Origin: Variovorax paradoxus
Lineage (GTDB): Bacteria > Pseudomonadota > Gammaproteobacteria > Burkholderiales > Burkholderiaceae_C
Length of the DNA stretch: 64,000 nt
Direction: 5' to 3'
Assembly (NCBI RefSeq): GCF_022009635.1
Contig: NZ_CP091716.1
Span: forward strand, 1,069,001-1,133,000
Made by a program: the position numbers and the translations under genes. Each line of letters starts with the position of its first letter. Within the stretch, counting starts at the first letter, position 1. Below are positions 28,819 through 37,463 of this stretch, piece after piece. The notes under the pieces are model-generated. The model saw nothing but the letters and a program-made list of their open reading frames with translations, was not told where the DNA came from and did no database searches.

Positions 28819-29062
28819 TCTTCCCGCTCTTGTAGACGCGGTTGGCTTCCAGCCCGCGGTCGGTATCGACCAGGCCGCGCTCCACGTCTTCATGGGCCTG
28901 GCGGCCCACTTCGGGCGGATGGCCGTCCCGGGTCTGCTGGCTGTCCGAGGACTGATCGTGCTCGTGCGGCAGGCGCGGCGCTTTTTCACCGTCCTGCGCC
29001 ACCTTGGTCTTGCCGCCTTCCGCGTCCTGCTTCTGCGGCGCGGCCTTGCTGCTCTTGTTCAT
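28808..29062 (-). CDS. Small hydrophilic protein of unknown function
   Basis: 84 aa, rich in Lys, Gln, Asp, Glu and Gly, starting [20 protein letters not shown] and ending [16 protein letters not shown] sits at ideal distance before the ATG at 29062, a strong ribosome site for such a short gene. No hydrophobic segment, so probably a soluble, disordered cytoplasmic protein. Its stop lies inside the rpe 3' end. The neighbourhood (ku, ligD, katE) and composition suggest a stress-related protein; this is inference. Confidence 0.65.
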   Translation of the reverse strand: MNKSSKAAPQKQDAEGGKTKVAQDGEKAPRLPHEHDQSSDSQQTRDGHPPEVGRQAHEDVERGLVDTDRGLEANRVYKSGKISR

Positions 29063-29118
29063 GTGAGCTCCTTCGCTTGGATGAAGTCCGAGCCTGGGCC
29101 GCGCCCGTGTCCGGCCTG

Positions 29119-29171
29119 GTAGGACAGGCAAGGCAGCCCCTGTAGGCGGCCATGGCCCGCATCCTGCTATG
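29119..29171. repeat. Leader repeat, copy A
   Basis: On the minus strand this reads CATAGCAGGATGCGGGCC, then GGCCGCC, GCTG and a terminal GTCCTAC. The same ordered blocks occur at 34881-34938. It lies in the 160-bp divergent gap between the 84-aa protein and the M14-type hydrolase. Confidence 0.45.
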
Positions 29172-29222
29172 AAATGAGTAGCGCCTTTGCGCGCAGGGAA
29201 AGGGCTCCGCAATAATCCCCGG

Positions 29223-30227
29223 ATGTCCTCCGATCCATTCGACGGCGCAGCCACCGACAGCCTGCGCATCCATGCCTTCGCCTCGCTGAATCCCGGTCCC
29301 CGCCTGCTCGTGCTGGGCGGTGTGCATGGCGACGAAATCTCCGGCACGCTGGGCATCGAGCGCATCCTGGCCGAGCTGGAGGCCGGCACGCTGCGCCTGC
29401 AGCGCGGCGAACTGACCCTGGTGCCGGTCGCCAACCCGCTCGCGCGCCGGCGCCTGCAGCGCGAGGGCGAGCGCAACCTGAATCGCCTGTTCCGGCCCAC
29501 CGAAGCGCCCGCCGACTACGAAGCCCGCGTGACCAATGCGCTGGCTCCGCTGATCGCGCGCCACGAGGTGTTGCTCGACCTGCATTCCTTCCAGAGCGAG
29601 GGCGAGGCCTTCGCCATGATCGGCCCGCGCGACAACACCGGCACGCTGGAGCCCTTTGCCCGCTCCTTCGAGGAAGGCCAGCTCGCGCTGCACATCGGCA
29701 CGCCCATCGTGGTGGAAGGCTGGCTCGACATCTACGCCGCGGGCCTCGCGCAGCGCGCGGGCGGCACGCCGGCCGACGAAGCCGCCATCGATTTCGGCCG
29801 GGGCACCAACGAATACATCCGCAGCCGCGGCGGCTACGGCGTCACGCTCGAATGCGGCCAGCACCTGGACCCGCAGGCGCCCGAGGTGGCTTGGCGCGCC
29901 ATTCGCCGCACGCTCGCGCTGCTGGGCATGGCCGCGCTGCCGCCGGGGCTGTCCGCCGGCCCGGCGCAGCCACCCCGGCTGCTGCGGCTGGCCAGCGTGA
30001 CCGACCGCCTGCACGAGGACGACAGCTTCGTGCGCGACTGGGCCACCTTCGACGAAGTGGCGCGCGGCGAACCCATCGGCATGCGGCACGACGGCACCCT
30101 GCTGAGCGCACCCGAAGACGGCTTCATCGTGTTCCCCAACGCGCTGGCGCTGCCGGGCGCCGAATGGTTCTACTTCGCGCGGCCCAGCGAGCGCCAACTG
30201 GGCCCGGTGGCCGGCGCCGTGGCCTGA
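29223..30227 (+). CDS. M14/AstE-AspA-type zinc hydrolase
   Basis: 334 aa. Zinc site is built from GGVHGDEISG (His and Glu) and LLDLHSFQSEG (second His) in the succinylglutamate desuccinylase/aspartoacylase branch of the M14 carboxypeptidase fold. A glutamate-containing YGVTLECGQHLDP follows where the catalytic Glu is expected. It should remove an acyl group or residue from an amide-type small substrate, not identified here. The ATG at 29223 is preferred over 29187. It precedes ku-ligD by 75 bp. Confidence 0.82.
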   Translation: MSSDPFDGAATDSLRIHAFASLNPGPRLLVLGGVHGDEISGTLGIERILAELEAGTLRLQRGELTLVPVANPLARRRLQREGERNLNRLFRPTEAPADYEARVTNALAPLIARHEVLLDLHSFQSEGEAFAMIGPRDNTGTLEPFARSFEEGQLALHIGTPIVVEGWLDIYAAGLAQRAGGTPADEAAIDFGRGTNEYIRSRGGYGVTLECGQHLDPQAPEVAWRAIRRTLALLGMAALPPGLSAGPAQPPRLLRLASVTDRLHEDDSFVRDWATFDEVARGEPIGMRHDGTLLSAPEDGFIVFPNALALPGAEWFYFARPSERQLGPVAGAVA

Positions 30228-30302
30228 CGGCGGCTGGGGCCGCGCTCCTACATCGCCCGCACGGGCGGGCGGCGCACATTCCAAGCCTGAAGGAGTGTGC
30301 CC

Positions 30303-31274
30303 ATGCCAGTCTCTAAGAAAGCCCCCGCGCCGCGCGTCCTGTGGAAGGGCGCGATCAGCTTCGGCCTGGTCCACATTCCGGTCGCGCTGTATTCGGCCAC
30401 CACCGACCACGGCATCGACTTCGACTGGCTCGACAAGCGCACCATGGACCCGGTCGGCTACAAGCGCATCAACAAGAAGACCGGCAAGGAAATAGCGCGC
30501 GAGCAGATCGTCAAGGGCATCGAGTACGAAGACGGCGAGTACGTCGTGCTCAGCGACAAGGAAATTGCCGCCGCCTACCCCAAGACCACGCAGACCATCG
30601 AGATCGAGACCTTCGTGCCGGCCGACGGCATTCCCTTCGTCTACCTCGAGCGGCCTTATTACGTGGCCCCCATCAATCGCGGCGCCAAGGTTTACGCGCT
30701 GCTGCGCGAGACCCTGCAACGCAGCGGGCGCGTGGGCGTGGCGCGCGTCGTCATCCAGACCAAGCAGCATCTTGCAGTGCTGGTGCCCGCGGGCCCCGGC
30801 CTGGTGCTCAACCTGCTGCGCTGGGGCGCCGACATCCGCCCCTGGACCGACCTGCCGCTGCCCTCCGAAGACGCGAAGAAGGCCGGCCTGAGCGAGCGCG
30901 AACTCAAGATGGCCAAGGAACTGGTCGACGACATGAGCACCGACTGGGACCCCGACGAATTCAAGGACGAGTTCAAGGACGAGATCCTCCGGCTGGTCGA
31001 CAAGAAGGTGAAAGCCGGCCAGACCGAGACCGTCACTCAGCCCGAGCCCGAGGAATCGCAATCCACCGAGGGCCGCGGCGCCAAGATCATCGACCTGACC
31101 GAGCTGCTGCAGCGCAGCCTGCGTGGCAAGGGCGGCAAGACGGCCAAGGCCGCGGCCGCCGATGAGGAAGACGAAGAAGATGAGGCACCTCCTCCCAAGG
31201 CCGCGGCGAAGAAGCGCAAGCCGGCCGCCAAGGCCGCGCGCAAGGCGCCGGTGCGCCACCGCAAGGCAGCCTGA
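30303..31274 (+). CDS. ku: Bacterial Ku, non-homologous end-joining protein
   Basis: 323 aa. Homodimeric ring that binds DNA double-strand ends and recruits LigD. The N-terminal LWKGAISFGLVHIPVALYSA and the HGIDFDWLDKRTMDPVGYKR region are diagnostic, with the core barrel to about residue 250. The C-terminus is a long Lys/Ala-rich tail (AAAKKRKPAAKAARKAPV), which in bacterial Ku aids DNA binding and ligase stimulation. GAAGGAG precedes the ATG at 30303, deciding it over a GTG at 30297. ligD follows 15 bp downstream. Confidence 0.95.
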   Translation: MPVSKKAPAPRVLWKGAISFGLVHIPVALYSATTDHGIDFDWLDKRTMDPVGYKRINKKTGKEIAREQIVKGIEYEDGEYVVLSDKEIAAAYPKTTQTIEIETFVPADGIPFVYLERPYYVAPINRGAKVYALLRETLQRSGRVGVARVVIQTKQHLAVLVPAGPGLVLNLLRWGADIRPWTDLPLPSEDAKKAGLSERELKMAKELVDDMSTDWDPDEFKDEFKDEILRLVDKKVKAGQTETVTQPEPEESQSTEGRGAKIIDLTELLQRSLRGKGGKTAKAAAADEEDEEDEAPPPKAAAKKRKPAAKAARKAPVRHRKAA

Positions 31275-31289
31275 CGGAGCACGGCGGTC

Positions 31290-33827
31290 ATGGGCACGAC
31301 GGCATCGACGGCGCGCAAGGCACTCGCGCGCTACCACGGCAAGCGCGACTTCTCGCGCACGCCCGAGCCCAAGACCGGCGGCCGGGCGGGCAAGGGCGTG
31401 CTGTCCTTCGTGATCCAGAAGCACCACGCGAGCCATCTGCACTACGACTTCCGGCTCGAACTCGACGGCACGCTCAAGAGCTGGGCCGTGCCGAAGGGGC
31501 CGTGCCTCGATCCGGCCGTCAAGCGCATGGCGGTGCATGTCGAGGACCATCCGATTTCCTATGCCGGCTTCGAAGGCACCATCCCGCCGAAGCAGTACGG
31601 CGCGGGCACCGTCATCGTCTGGGACCGGGGCGACTGGCTGCCCGATGGCGACGCGCGCAAGTCGCTCGCGGCGGGCAAGCTCAAGTTCGAACTGCGCGGC
31701 GAGAAGCTGCACGGCCACTGGACGCTGGTGCGCATGCACGGCAAGGGCGATGAGTCGCACGAGCCCTGGCTGCTCATCAAGGAGCGCGACGCCGAGGCGC
31801 GCGCGCTCGACGACTACGACGTACTCGAAGAGCAGCCCGCGAGCGTGCTGAGCGGGCGCGGCGTGGACGATGTGGCGCAGCCTGCCAAAAAGATGCCGGC
31901 CAAGGCGCCCGCAAAGGTACAAGCAAAGGCACCGAAGAAGGTCGCGCTCCCCGCCACCCTGCAGCCCCAGCTTGCCACCCTGGCGGCGTCTCCGCCCGCA
32001 TCGCCCGGCGACTGGCTCTACGAGCTCAAGTTCGACGGCTACCGCCTGCTCGCGCGCATCGACAAAGGCAAGGTCCGCTGCTTCACCCGCAACGGGCACG
32101 ACTGGACCGCGAAGCTGCCCGCGCTCGCCGAGGCGCTCGCGAAACTGTCCACCGGCGCGGCATGGCTCGACGGCGAGATCACCGTCGAAGGCGAGAACGG
32201 CGCGCCCGACTTCCAGGCGCTGCAGAACGCCTTCGACCGCGGCGCGACCTCGGCCATCGTCTACTGGCTGTTCGACGCGCCCTTTCTAGACGGCGAAGAC
32301 CTGCGCGAACTGCCGGTCGAGGAGCGCCGCGCGCGGCTCGCGAAGCTGCTCGGCAAGAAGCCGCCCGCGCCGCTGCGCCTGAGCGAGGCCTTCGATGCCG
32401 CGCCGCGCGACCTGCTCGCGTCGTCCGCGCGCATCGGCTTCGAGGGCATCGTCTGCAAGCGCAAGGGCTCGCCCTATGTGCCGCGCCGCTCGCCCGACTG
32501 GATCAAGCTCAAGAACCAGCAGCGCCAGGAGTTCGTGATCGGCGGCTACACCGCGCCCAAGGGCGCGCGCGCCGGCTTCGGTGCCTTGCTGCTGGGCGTG
32601 CACGACGAGGCCACCGGCCGGCTGCGCTACTGCGGCAACGTCGGCACCGGCTTCGACGCGAAGCGCCTGGCCGACATCAAGGCCAGGCTCGACAGGCTGG
32701 CGACCGACGACTGCCCGTTCTCGCCGCAACCGCGCGGCGTCAAGGCGCAGTGGGTCAAGCCGTCGCTCGTGGCCGAGGTCTCGTTCGGCGAATGGACGCG
32801 CGAAGACCGGGTGCGCCAGGCGGTGTTCCAGGGCCTGCGCGCCGACAAGCCCGCGCGCGACATCCGGCGCGAGCGGCCGAAGGAAGCTGGCGAGATCGAA
32901 GCCGACGCTTCATCGCCAGCGAAGAAGAAAGGAAAACCCGCGCCCATGGCCCAGAAGATCACCCATGCCGACCGCGTGATCGACAAGCACAGCGGCATCA
33001 CCAAGGGCCAGCTCGCGGCCTACTACGACAGCGTGGCCACGCTCATGCTGCCGCACCTGCGCGGGCGGCCGGTGTCGCTGGTGCGCGCGCCCGAGGGCGT
33101 GGGCGGCGAGCTGTTCTTCCAGAAGCACGTGCAGAACCGCGAGATCCCCGGCGTGCGCCTGCTCGACCCCGCGCTCGACCCCGGCCACGAGCCGCTGCTG
33201 CAGATCGACACCCGGACGGGCCTTCTGGGCGCCGCGCAGATGAACGTGATCGAGCTTCACACCTGGAACGCCACCTCGCGCGCCATCGGCAAGCCCGACC
33301 GCATGACCTTCGACCTCGACCCCGGCGAAGGCGTCGCCTGGCCCCGGATCCAGGAGGCGGCCATGCTGGTGCGCACCCTGCTCGACGAACTGGGCCTGCC
33401 TTCGTTCCTGAAGACCAGCGGCGGCAAGGGGCTGCACGTGGTGGTGCCGCTGCGGCGCCAGTACGACTGGGACGCCGTCAAGGGCTTCTCGCAGGCCGTG
33501 GTGGCGCATCTGGCCGAGACCATTCCATCGCGCTTCGTGGCCAAGAGCGGTCCGCGCAACCGCGTGGGCAAGGTCTTCGTCGACTACCTGCGCAACGGTT
33601 TCGGCGCGACCACGGTGAGCGCATGGTCGGCGCGCTCGCGGCCGGGGCTCGGCGTTTCCGTGCCGCTCGCGTGGGAAGAACTGCCCGTGGTGACGGCGGC
33701 CGACCAGTGGAATGTCGGCAACGCGGCCGAGCGCTTCGCAATCGGCAACAAGCCGTGGGCCGCCATGGAGCGCAGCCGCAAGGGCTTGGCCGCGGCGATG
33801 AAGCTGCTCGGCTACAGCAGCAAATAA
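31290..33827 (+). CDS. ligD: Multifunctional DNA ligase D, PE-ligase-polymerase order
   Basis: 845 aa, ATP-dependent repair ligase for NHEJ. Residues about 35-180 are the 3'-phosphoesterase domain (KHHASHLHYDFRLELDG; GTIPPKQYGAGTVIVWDRG). About 215-520 is the ligase domain with adenylated Lys247 in YELKFDGYRLL and DWIKLKNQQRQEFVIGGYT. About 560-845 is the primase-like polymerase, with the metal Asp675-x-Asp677 in TFDLDPGEGVAW and KTSGGKGLHVVVPL. Linkers are Lys/Ala-rich. The domain order is that of Pseudomonas LigD, the reverse of mycobacteria. Operon with ku. Confidence 0.96.
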   Translation: MGTTASTARKALARYHGKRDFSRTPEPKTGGRAGKGVLSFVIQKHHASHLHYDFRLELDGTLKSWAVPKGPCLDPAVKRMAVHVEDHPISYAGFEGTIPPKQYGAGTVIVWDRGDWLPDGDARKSLAAGKLKFELRGEKLHGHWTLVRMHGKGDESHEPWLLIKERDAEARALDDYDVLEEQPASVLSGRGVDDVAQPAKKMPAKAPAKVQAKAPKKVALPATLQPQLATLAASPPASPGDWLYELKFDGYRLLARIDKGKVRCFTRNGHDWTAKLPALAEALAKLSTGAAWLDGEITVEGENGAPDFQALQNAFDRGATSAIVYWLFDAPFLDGEDLRELPVEERRARLAKLLGKKPPAPLRLSEAFDAAPRDLLASSARIGFEGIVCKRKGSPYVPRRSPDWIKLKNQQRQEFVIGGYTAPKGARAGFGALLLGVHDEATGRLRYCGNVGTGFDAKRLADIKARLDRLATDDCPFSPQPRGVKAQWVKPSLVAEVSFGEWTREDRVRQAVFQGLRADKPARDIRRERPKEAGEIEADASSPAKKKGKPAPMAQKITHADRVIDKHSGITKGQLAAYYDSVATLMLPHLRGRPVSLVRAPEGVGGELFFQKHVQNREIPGVRLLDPALDPGHEPLLQIDTRTGLLGAAQMNVIELHTWNATSRAIGKPDRMTFDLDPGEGVAWPRIQEAAMLVRTLLDELGLPSFLKTSGGKGLHVVVPLRRQYDWDAVKGFSQAVVAHLAETIPSRFVAKSGPRNRVGKVFVDYLRNGFGATTVSAWSARSRPGLGVSVPLAWEELPVVTAADQWNVGNAAERFAIGNKPWAAMERSRKGLAAAMKLLGYSSK

Positions 33828-33836
33828 GGTATTTCT

Positions 33837-33945
33837 CCCTCCCCTTCCGGGGGAGGGCCGGGGTGGGGGCACGACGGCGTTCAAAACGGCGCGGCGCTCA
33901 ATAGAAGGCCTGCCCCCATCCCAACCTTCCCCCAGCGGGGGAAGG
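33837..33945. repeat. Inverted pair of palindromic (REP-like) elements, possible bidirectional terminator
   Basis: Two hairpins face each other. The first is CCCTCCCC-loop-GGGGAGGG at 33837-33857. The second is CCTTCCCCC-AGC-GGGGGAAGG at 33925-33945. On its own strand each hairpin is followed by a similar G-rich tail (CCGGGGTGGGGGC and TTGGGATGGGGGC), so they are two inverted copies of one repeat. The pair lies between convergent ligD and the transglutaminase-like gene, so it could end transcription from both sides. Confidence 0.75.
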
Positions 33946-33959
33946 AGCAAGACAAAGGC

Positions 33960-34781
33960 CTACTGCAGCACTTCTTCCGTCGTCACATCGAAACGCTGCA
34001 GCGTGTTCGCACCGAACACCATCGTGATCGGCACGTCCGCCGCGTCGCGTCCGCGCGCGATCACCACGCGCCCGATGCGCGGCGTGTTGTGCCGCGCATC
34101 GAAGGTGTGCCAGCGGTTGCCCAGGTACACCTCGAACCAGGCGCTGAAGTCCATGGGATAGCGCACCGGCGGAATGCCGATGTCGCCCAGATAGCCCGTC
34201 ACGTAGCGGGCGGGAATGTTCATGCAGCGGCACAGCGTGATCGCCAGGTGCGCGAAGTCGCGGCACACGCCCGTGCGCTCGCGAAAACCCTCCAGCGCGG
34301 TGCGCGTGGCGCGCGCGTTCTGGTAGTCGAAGCGCAGGTGCCGGTGCACGAAGTCGCAGATGGCCTGCACGCGCGACCAGCCCGGCGTCACGCTGGAGAA
34401 GTTGGCCCATGCGAAGGCCAGCAGCTCGCTGTCGACCTCGCAGTAGCGGCTGGGCAGCACGAAGGGCAGCGTCTCCACCGGCAGGTCGGCGGCGCTGTGC
34501 TCGGCCGCGCCGAAGTCGACGGCGTCGGGCCAGCCGGTGTCGTACACCGTCGCATGGTTGCGCAGCCGCACGCTGCTCACGCCCATCGGCACGTGCACCC
34601 GCGCGCACTGGTTGCCGAAGGCGTCCGCGTAGTGGTCGGTCGGCAGCGGCGGGCTGATGGTGAGGTGCTCGCCGCCGCCCTGCAAGTCGCCGGCGCGCGA
34701 CGGATGCACCTGCAGCATGTAGATCAACGCCGTGGGGGCGGTGACGCCGAGTTCGATGTCGAAACCGATCCTGATCTGCAT
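33960..34781 (-). CDS. Transglutaminase-like cysteine peptidase-fold protein
   Basis: 273 aa. An N-terminal beta-rich domain precedes a transglutaminase core with Cys173 in RTGVCRDFAHLAITLCR and the RWHTFDARHNTPRIGRVVIA segment with Asp228. At the usual catalytic-His position (H-A-W-x-E) there is Ser213 (DFSAWFEVYL), with His225 nearby. That may be normal for this subgroup, but it makes catalysis uncertain. No signal peptide. The ATG at 34781 is chosen over 34841. Proteins of this type often travel with circularly permuted ATP-grasp genes, none of which is seen here. Confidence 0.82.
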   Translation of the reverse strand: MQIRIGFDIELGVTAPTALIYMLQVHPSRAGDLQGGGEHLTISPPLPTDHYADAFGNQCARVHVPMGVSSVRLRNHATVYDTGWPDAVDFGAAEHSAADLPVETLPFVLPSRYCEVDSELLAFAWANFSSVTPGWSRVQAICDFVHRHLRFDYQNARATRTALEGFRERTGVCRDFAHLAITLCRCMNIPARYVTGYLGDIGIPPVRYPMDFSAWFEVYLGNRWHTFDARHNTPRIGRVVIARGRDAADVPITMVFGANTLQRFDVTTEEVLQ

Positions 34782-34880
34782 GGAGTTCTTTCTTCCCTGG
34801 GGTGACACGGGCCAAGAGGTGGCAAGCACGATGGGTGCCACCTTCGGCCCATGCTATGCGACGCGGGTTGCAAGGCCACG

Positions 34881-34938
34881 CATCCAGGATGCGCGACCCC
34901 GCGTAGGCCGCCGCGATGCGCTGTCGGCGCGCTCCTAC
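34881..34938. repeat. Leader repeat, copy B
   Basis: Reads CATCCAGGATGCGCGACC, then GGCCGCC, GCTGTCGG and terminal CGCGCTCCTAC. Same block order as copy A at 29119-29171. Its last 11 bases also occur exactly at 30241-30251 upstream of ku. Located in the 285-bp leader before the 49-aa gene and katE. No gene was seen in the rest of that gap. Confidence 0.45.
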
Positions 34939-35066
34939 CGCGTGCGCACTTGTTCTCCCACAGAGTAGGGCGGGGCGCCACTACGGGTCGCGGCGCGCGC
35001 CAAACATAACCTTGTGCTCCGTTCGCACCCTGTCTACGCCCCAGTACTTGTTCCTTGGAGGGAATC

Positions 35067-35216
35067 ATGGAGTTTTCAACGCTGTTCGACTCGCTCACCG
35101 GTGCCTGGGGAGACGAGATCCTCGTGTGGGCCGTCGCCGCGGTGGCCGGATGCATCTGCCTCATCGCCCTGGTGAACGTGCTCGACATGTTCCTGGACAA
35201 CAACGAAATGGGCTGA
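35067..35216 (+). CDS. 49-aa single-span membrane peptide upstream of katE
   Basis: 49 aa, with ATG at 35067 and TGGAGGG 6 bp before it, a strong ribosome site. An acidic N-terminus (MEFSTLFDSLTGAWGDEI) is followed by one hydrophobic helix (LVWAVAAVAGCICLIALVNV, two Cys in a C-x-C pattern) and the short acidic tail DNNEMG. It ends 11 bp before the catalase start and probably shares its transcript. No known family recognised. A role in catalase regulation or membrane stress is speculation. Confidence 0.6.
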   Translation: MEFSTLFDSLTGAWGDEILVWAVAAVAGCICLIALVNVLDMFLDNNEMG

Positions 35217-35227
35217 GCGCCCTCCCC

Positions 35228-37447
35228 ATGAAAGATTCCAGCAAATCCCCGATGACGCCACAGAACAAGGCCGCGGCCGGCCGCCGCGCGAGCGCCAGCA
35301 AGGCGGGCGACGGCAGCAACGCCAAGCAGCAGCAGCTCGAAGGCTTCACCGTCGAGCATCCGCCGACCCTCACGACCAACCAGGGCCTGCAGATTCCCGA
35401 CAACCACAACTCGCTGAAGGCGGGCGTGCGCGGGCCCACGCTGCTCGAAGATTTCATCCTGCGCGAGAAGATCACCCACTTCGACCACGAGCGAATCCCC
35501 GAGCGCGCGGTGCATGCGCGCGGTTCGGCCGCGCATGGCTACTTCCAGGTCTACAAGTCGATGTCGCAGTTCACCTGCGCCGACTTTCTCCAGGACCCCG
35601 ACCAGAAGACGCCCGTTTTCGTGCGCTTCTCGACCGTGGCCGGCTCGCGCGGCTCCGCCGACACGGTGCGCGACGTGCGCGGCTTCGCCGTCAAGTTCTA
35701 CACCCGCGAAGGCAACTACGACCTCGTGGGCAACAACATCCCGGTGTTCTTCATCCAGGACGCGATGAAGTTCCCCGACCTCATCCACGCCGTCAAGCCC
35801 GAGCCGCACCACGAGATGCCGCAGGCCGCGAGCGCGCACGACACCTTCTGGGACTTCGCCTCGCTCATGCCCGAGAGCACCCACATGCTGATGTGGGCCA
35901 TGAGCGACCGCGCCATTCCGCGCAGCCTTCGCATGATGGAAGGCTTCGGCGTGCACACCTTTCGCTTCATCAACAGCCGCGGCGAGAGCCACTTCGTCAA
36001 GTTCCACTGGAAGCCCAAGCTCGGCATCCACGGCCTGGTGTGGGACGAGGCTCAGAAGATCGCCGGCAAGGACGCAGACTTCCACCGCCGCGACCTGTGG
36101 GAGGCCATCGAGAACGGCGACTTCCCCGAATGGGAACTCGGCGTGCAGATGATTCCGCAGGACAAGGAACACTCGCTGGGCTTCGACCTGCTCGACCCCA
36201 CCAAGCTCATTCCCGAAGAGATGGTGCCGGTGCAGAAGATCGGCAAGCTGGTGCTCAACCGCAACCCCGACAACTTCTTCGCCGAGACCGAGCAGGTGGC
36301 CTTCCACCCGGGCCACGTGGTGCCGGGCATCGACTTCAGCAACGACCCGCTGCTGCAAGGGCGCCTGTTCTCGTACACCGACACGCAGATCTCGCGGCTG
36401 GGCGGCGCCAACTTCCACGAGCTGCCGATCAACAAGGCCGTGTGCCCGTTCCACAACATGCAGCGCGACGGCATGCACCGCCAGACCATCGCGCGCGGCC
36501 AGGTGGCCTACGAGCCCAACACGCTGGGCAGCGGCGCCGAGTTTCGCGTGGACGGCGGCAGCCACGGCTTCCAGTCGTTCCCCGAAGAGATCGATCCGCC
36601 GAAGGTGCGCCGCCGCAGTGCCTCCTTCGACGATCACTTCACGCAGGCGCGGCTGTTCTTCAACAGCCAGAGCGCGGCCGAGAAGGAACACATCATCGCG
36701 GCCTTCCGCTTCGAGCTGTCGAAGCTCGAAGTGCCCGCCATCCGCCAGCGCATGGTCGACAACCTCGCGCACGTGGACGAGAAACTCGCGCGCCGCGTGG
36801 CCGAGCCGCTGGGCATCGGCGAGCCCGACGCCAAGGCGGCGGCAGGCCGCGCGGGCTTTCGCGAACACCGCATGACGCTGCCCATCGACGAGTCGCCCGC
36901 GCTCAGCATGGCCGACACCGGCGACGGCACCATCCGCACGCGCAAGATCGCGATCCTGGTGGCCGACGGCGTCGACTCGGCTTCGCTCAAGCCGATCCGC
37001 GACGCGCTCGAACAGGCCGGCGCCCAATGCAAGATCGTGGGCCCGAGGCTGGGCACCGTGGCCAGCGCGTCGAAGCGGCAGATCGATGTCGACATGACCT
37101 TCGCCAACACCCCGTCGGTCATGTTCGACGCGGTGCTGGTGCCCGCGGGCAGCGAAAGCGCCGCGGCCATGGCCGGCATCGGCGACGCGGTGCACTTCGT
37201 GCTCGAGGCCTACAAGCACTGCAAGGCGATCTGCACCGTGGGCGAAGGCGTGCGGCTGCTGTCGACACTCGGCATCGCCGCCGACCTGCCGCAGGCCGAT
37301 GCGCCCGCCGGCGTGGTGGTGGCGGCAACGCCCGTCACCAACATGGGCGACACCACGGCCGCCACGCAGGTGGCGAACGACTTCATTGCGGCGATTGCCA
37401 AGCACCGGCACTGGGACCGGGCGAACATCGACGCGGTGCCTGCGTGA
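35228..37447 (+). CDS. katE: Large-subunit (HPII-type) catalase
   Basis: 739 aa. Clade 2 heme catalase that decomposes hydrogen peroxide. Catalytic His is in [17 protein letters not shown], Asn in [19 protein letters not shown], and the heme-ligand Tyr lies in [16 protein letters not shown]. Residues about 580-739 form the extra flavodoxin/DJ-1-like domain seen only in large catalases ([20 protein letters not shown]). No clear ribosome site precedes the ATG at 35228, so coupling to the 49-aa gene 11 bp upstream is plausible. Function in stationary-phase or peroxide protection is expected. Confidence 0.95.
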   Translation: MKDSSKSPMTPQNKAAAGRRASASKAGDGSNAKQQQLEGFTVEHPPTLTTNQGLQIPDNHNSLKAGVRGPTLLEDFILREKITHFDHERIPERAVHARGSAAHGYFQVYKSMSQFTCADFLQDPDQKTPVFVRFSTVAGSRGSADTVRDVRGFAVKFYTREGNYDLVGNNIPVFFIQDAMKFPDLIHAVKPEPHHEMPQAASAHDTFWDFASLMPESTHMLMWAMSDRAIPRSLRMMEGFGVHTFRFINSRGESHFVKFHWKPKLGIHGLVWDEAQKIAGKDADFHRRDLWEAIENGDFPEWELGVQMIPQDKEHSLGFDLLDPTKLIPEEMVPVQKIGKLVLNRNPDNFFAETEQVAFHPGHVVPGIDFSNDPLLQGRLFSYTDTQISRLGGANFHELPINKAVCPFHNMQRDGMHRQTIARGQVAYEPNTLGSGAEFRVDGGSHGFQSFPEEIDPPKVRRRSASFDDHFTQARLFFNSQSAAEKEHIIAAFRFELSKLEVPAIRQRMVDNLAHVDEKLARRVAEPLGIGEPDAKAAAGRAGFREHRMTLPIDESPALSMADTGDGTIRTRKIAILVADGVDSASLKPIRDALEQAGAQCKIVGPRLGTVASASKRQIDVDMTFANTPSVMFDAVLVPAGSESAAAMAGIGDAVHFVLEAYKHCKAICTVGEGVRLLSTLGIAADLPQADAPAGVVVAATPVTNMGDTTAATQVANDFIAAIAKHRHWDRANIDAVPA

Positions 37448-37463
37448 CGGGCGGTGACTGTCG

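Noticed and set aside
28986..32099. 1037-codon open frame on the minus strand across the M14, ku and ligD genes
   Set aside because: Antisense shadow typical of GC-rich DNA. The translation has no family pattern, while the plus-strand frames are clear Ku and LigD.
34724..37411. 895-codon minus-strand frame opposite katE
   Set aside because: Low-complexity His/Arg/Val-rich translation and no ribosome site. The plus strand encodes an intact catalase.
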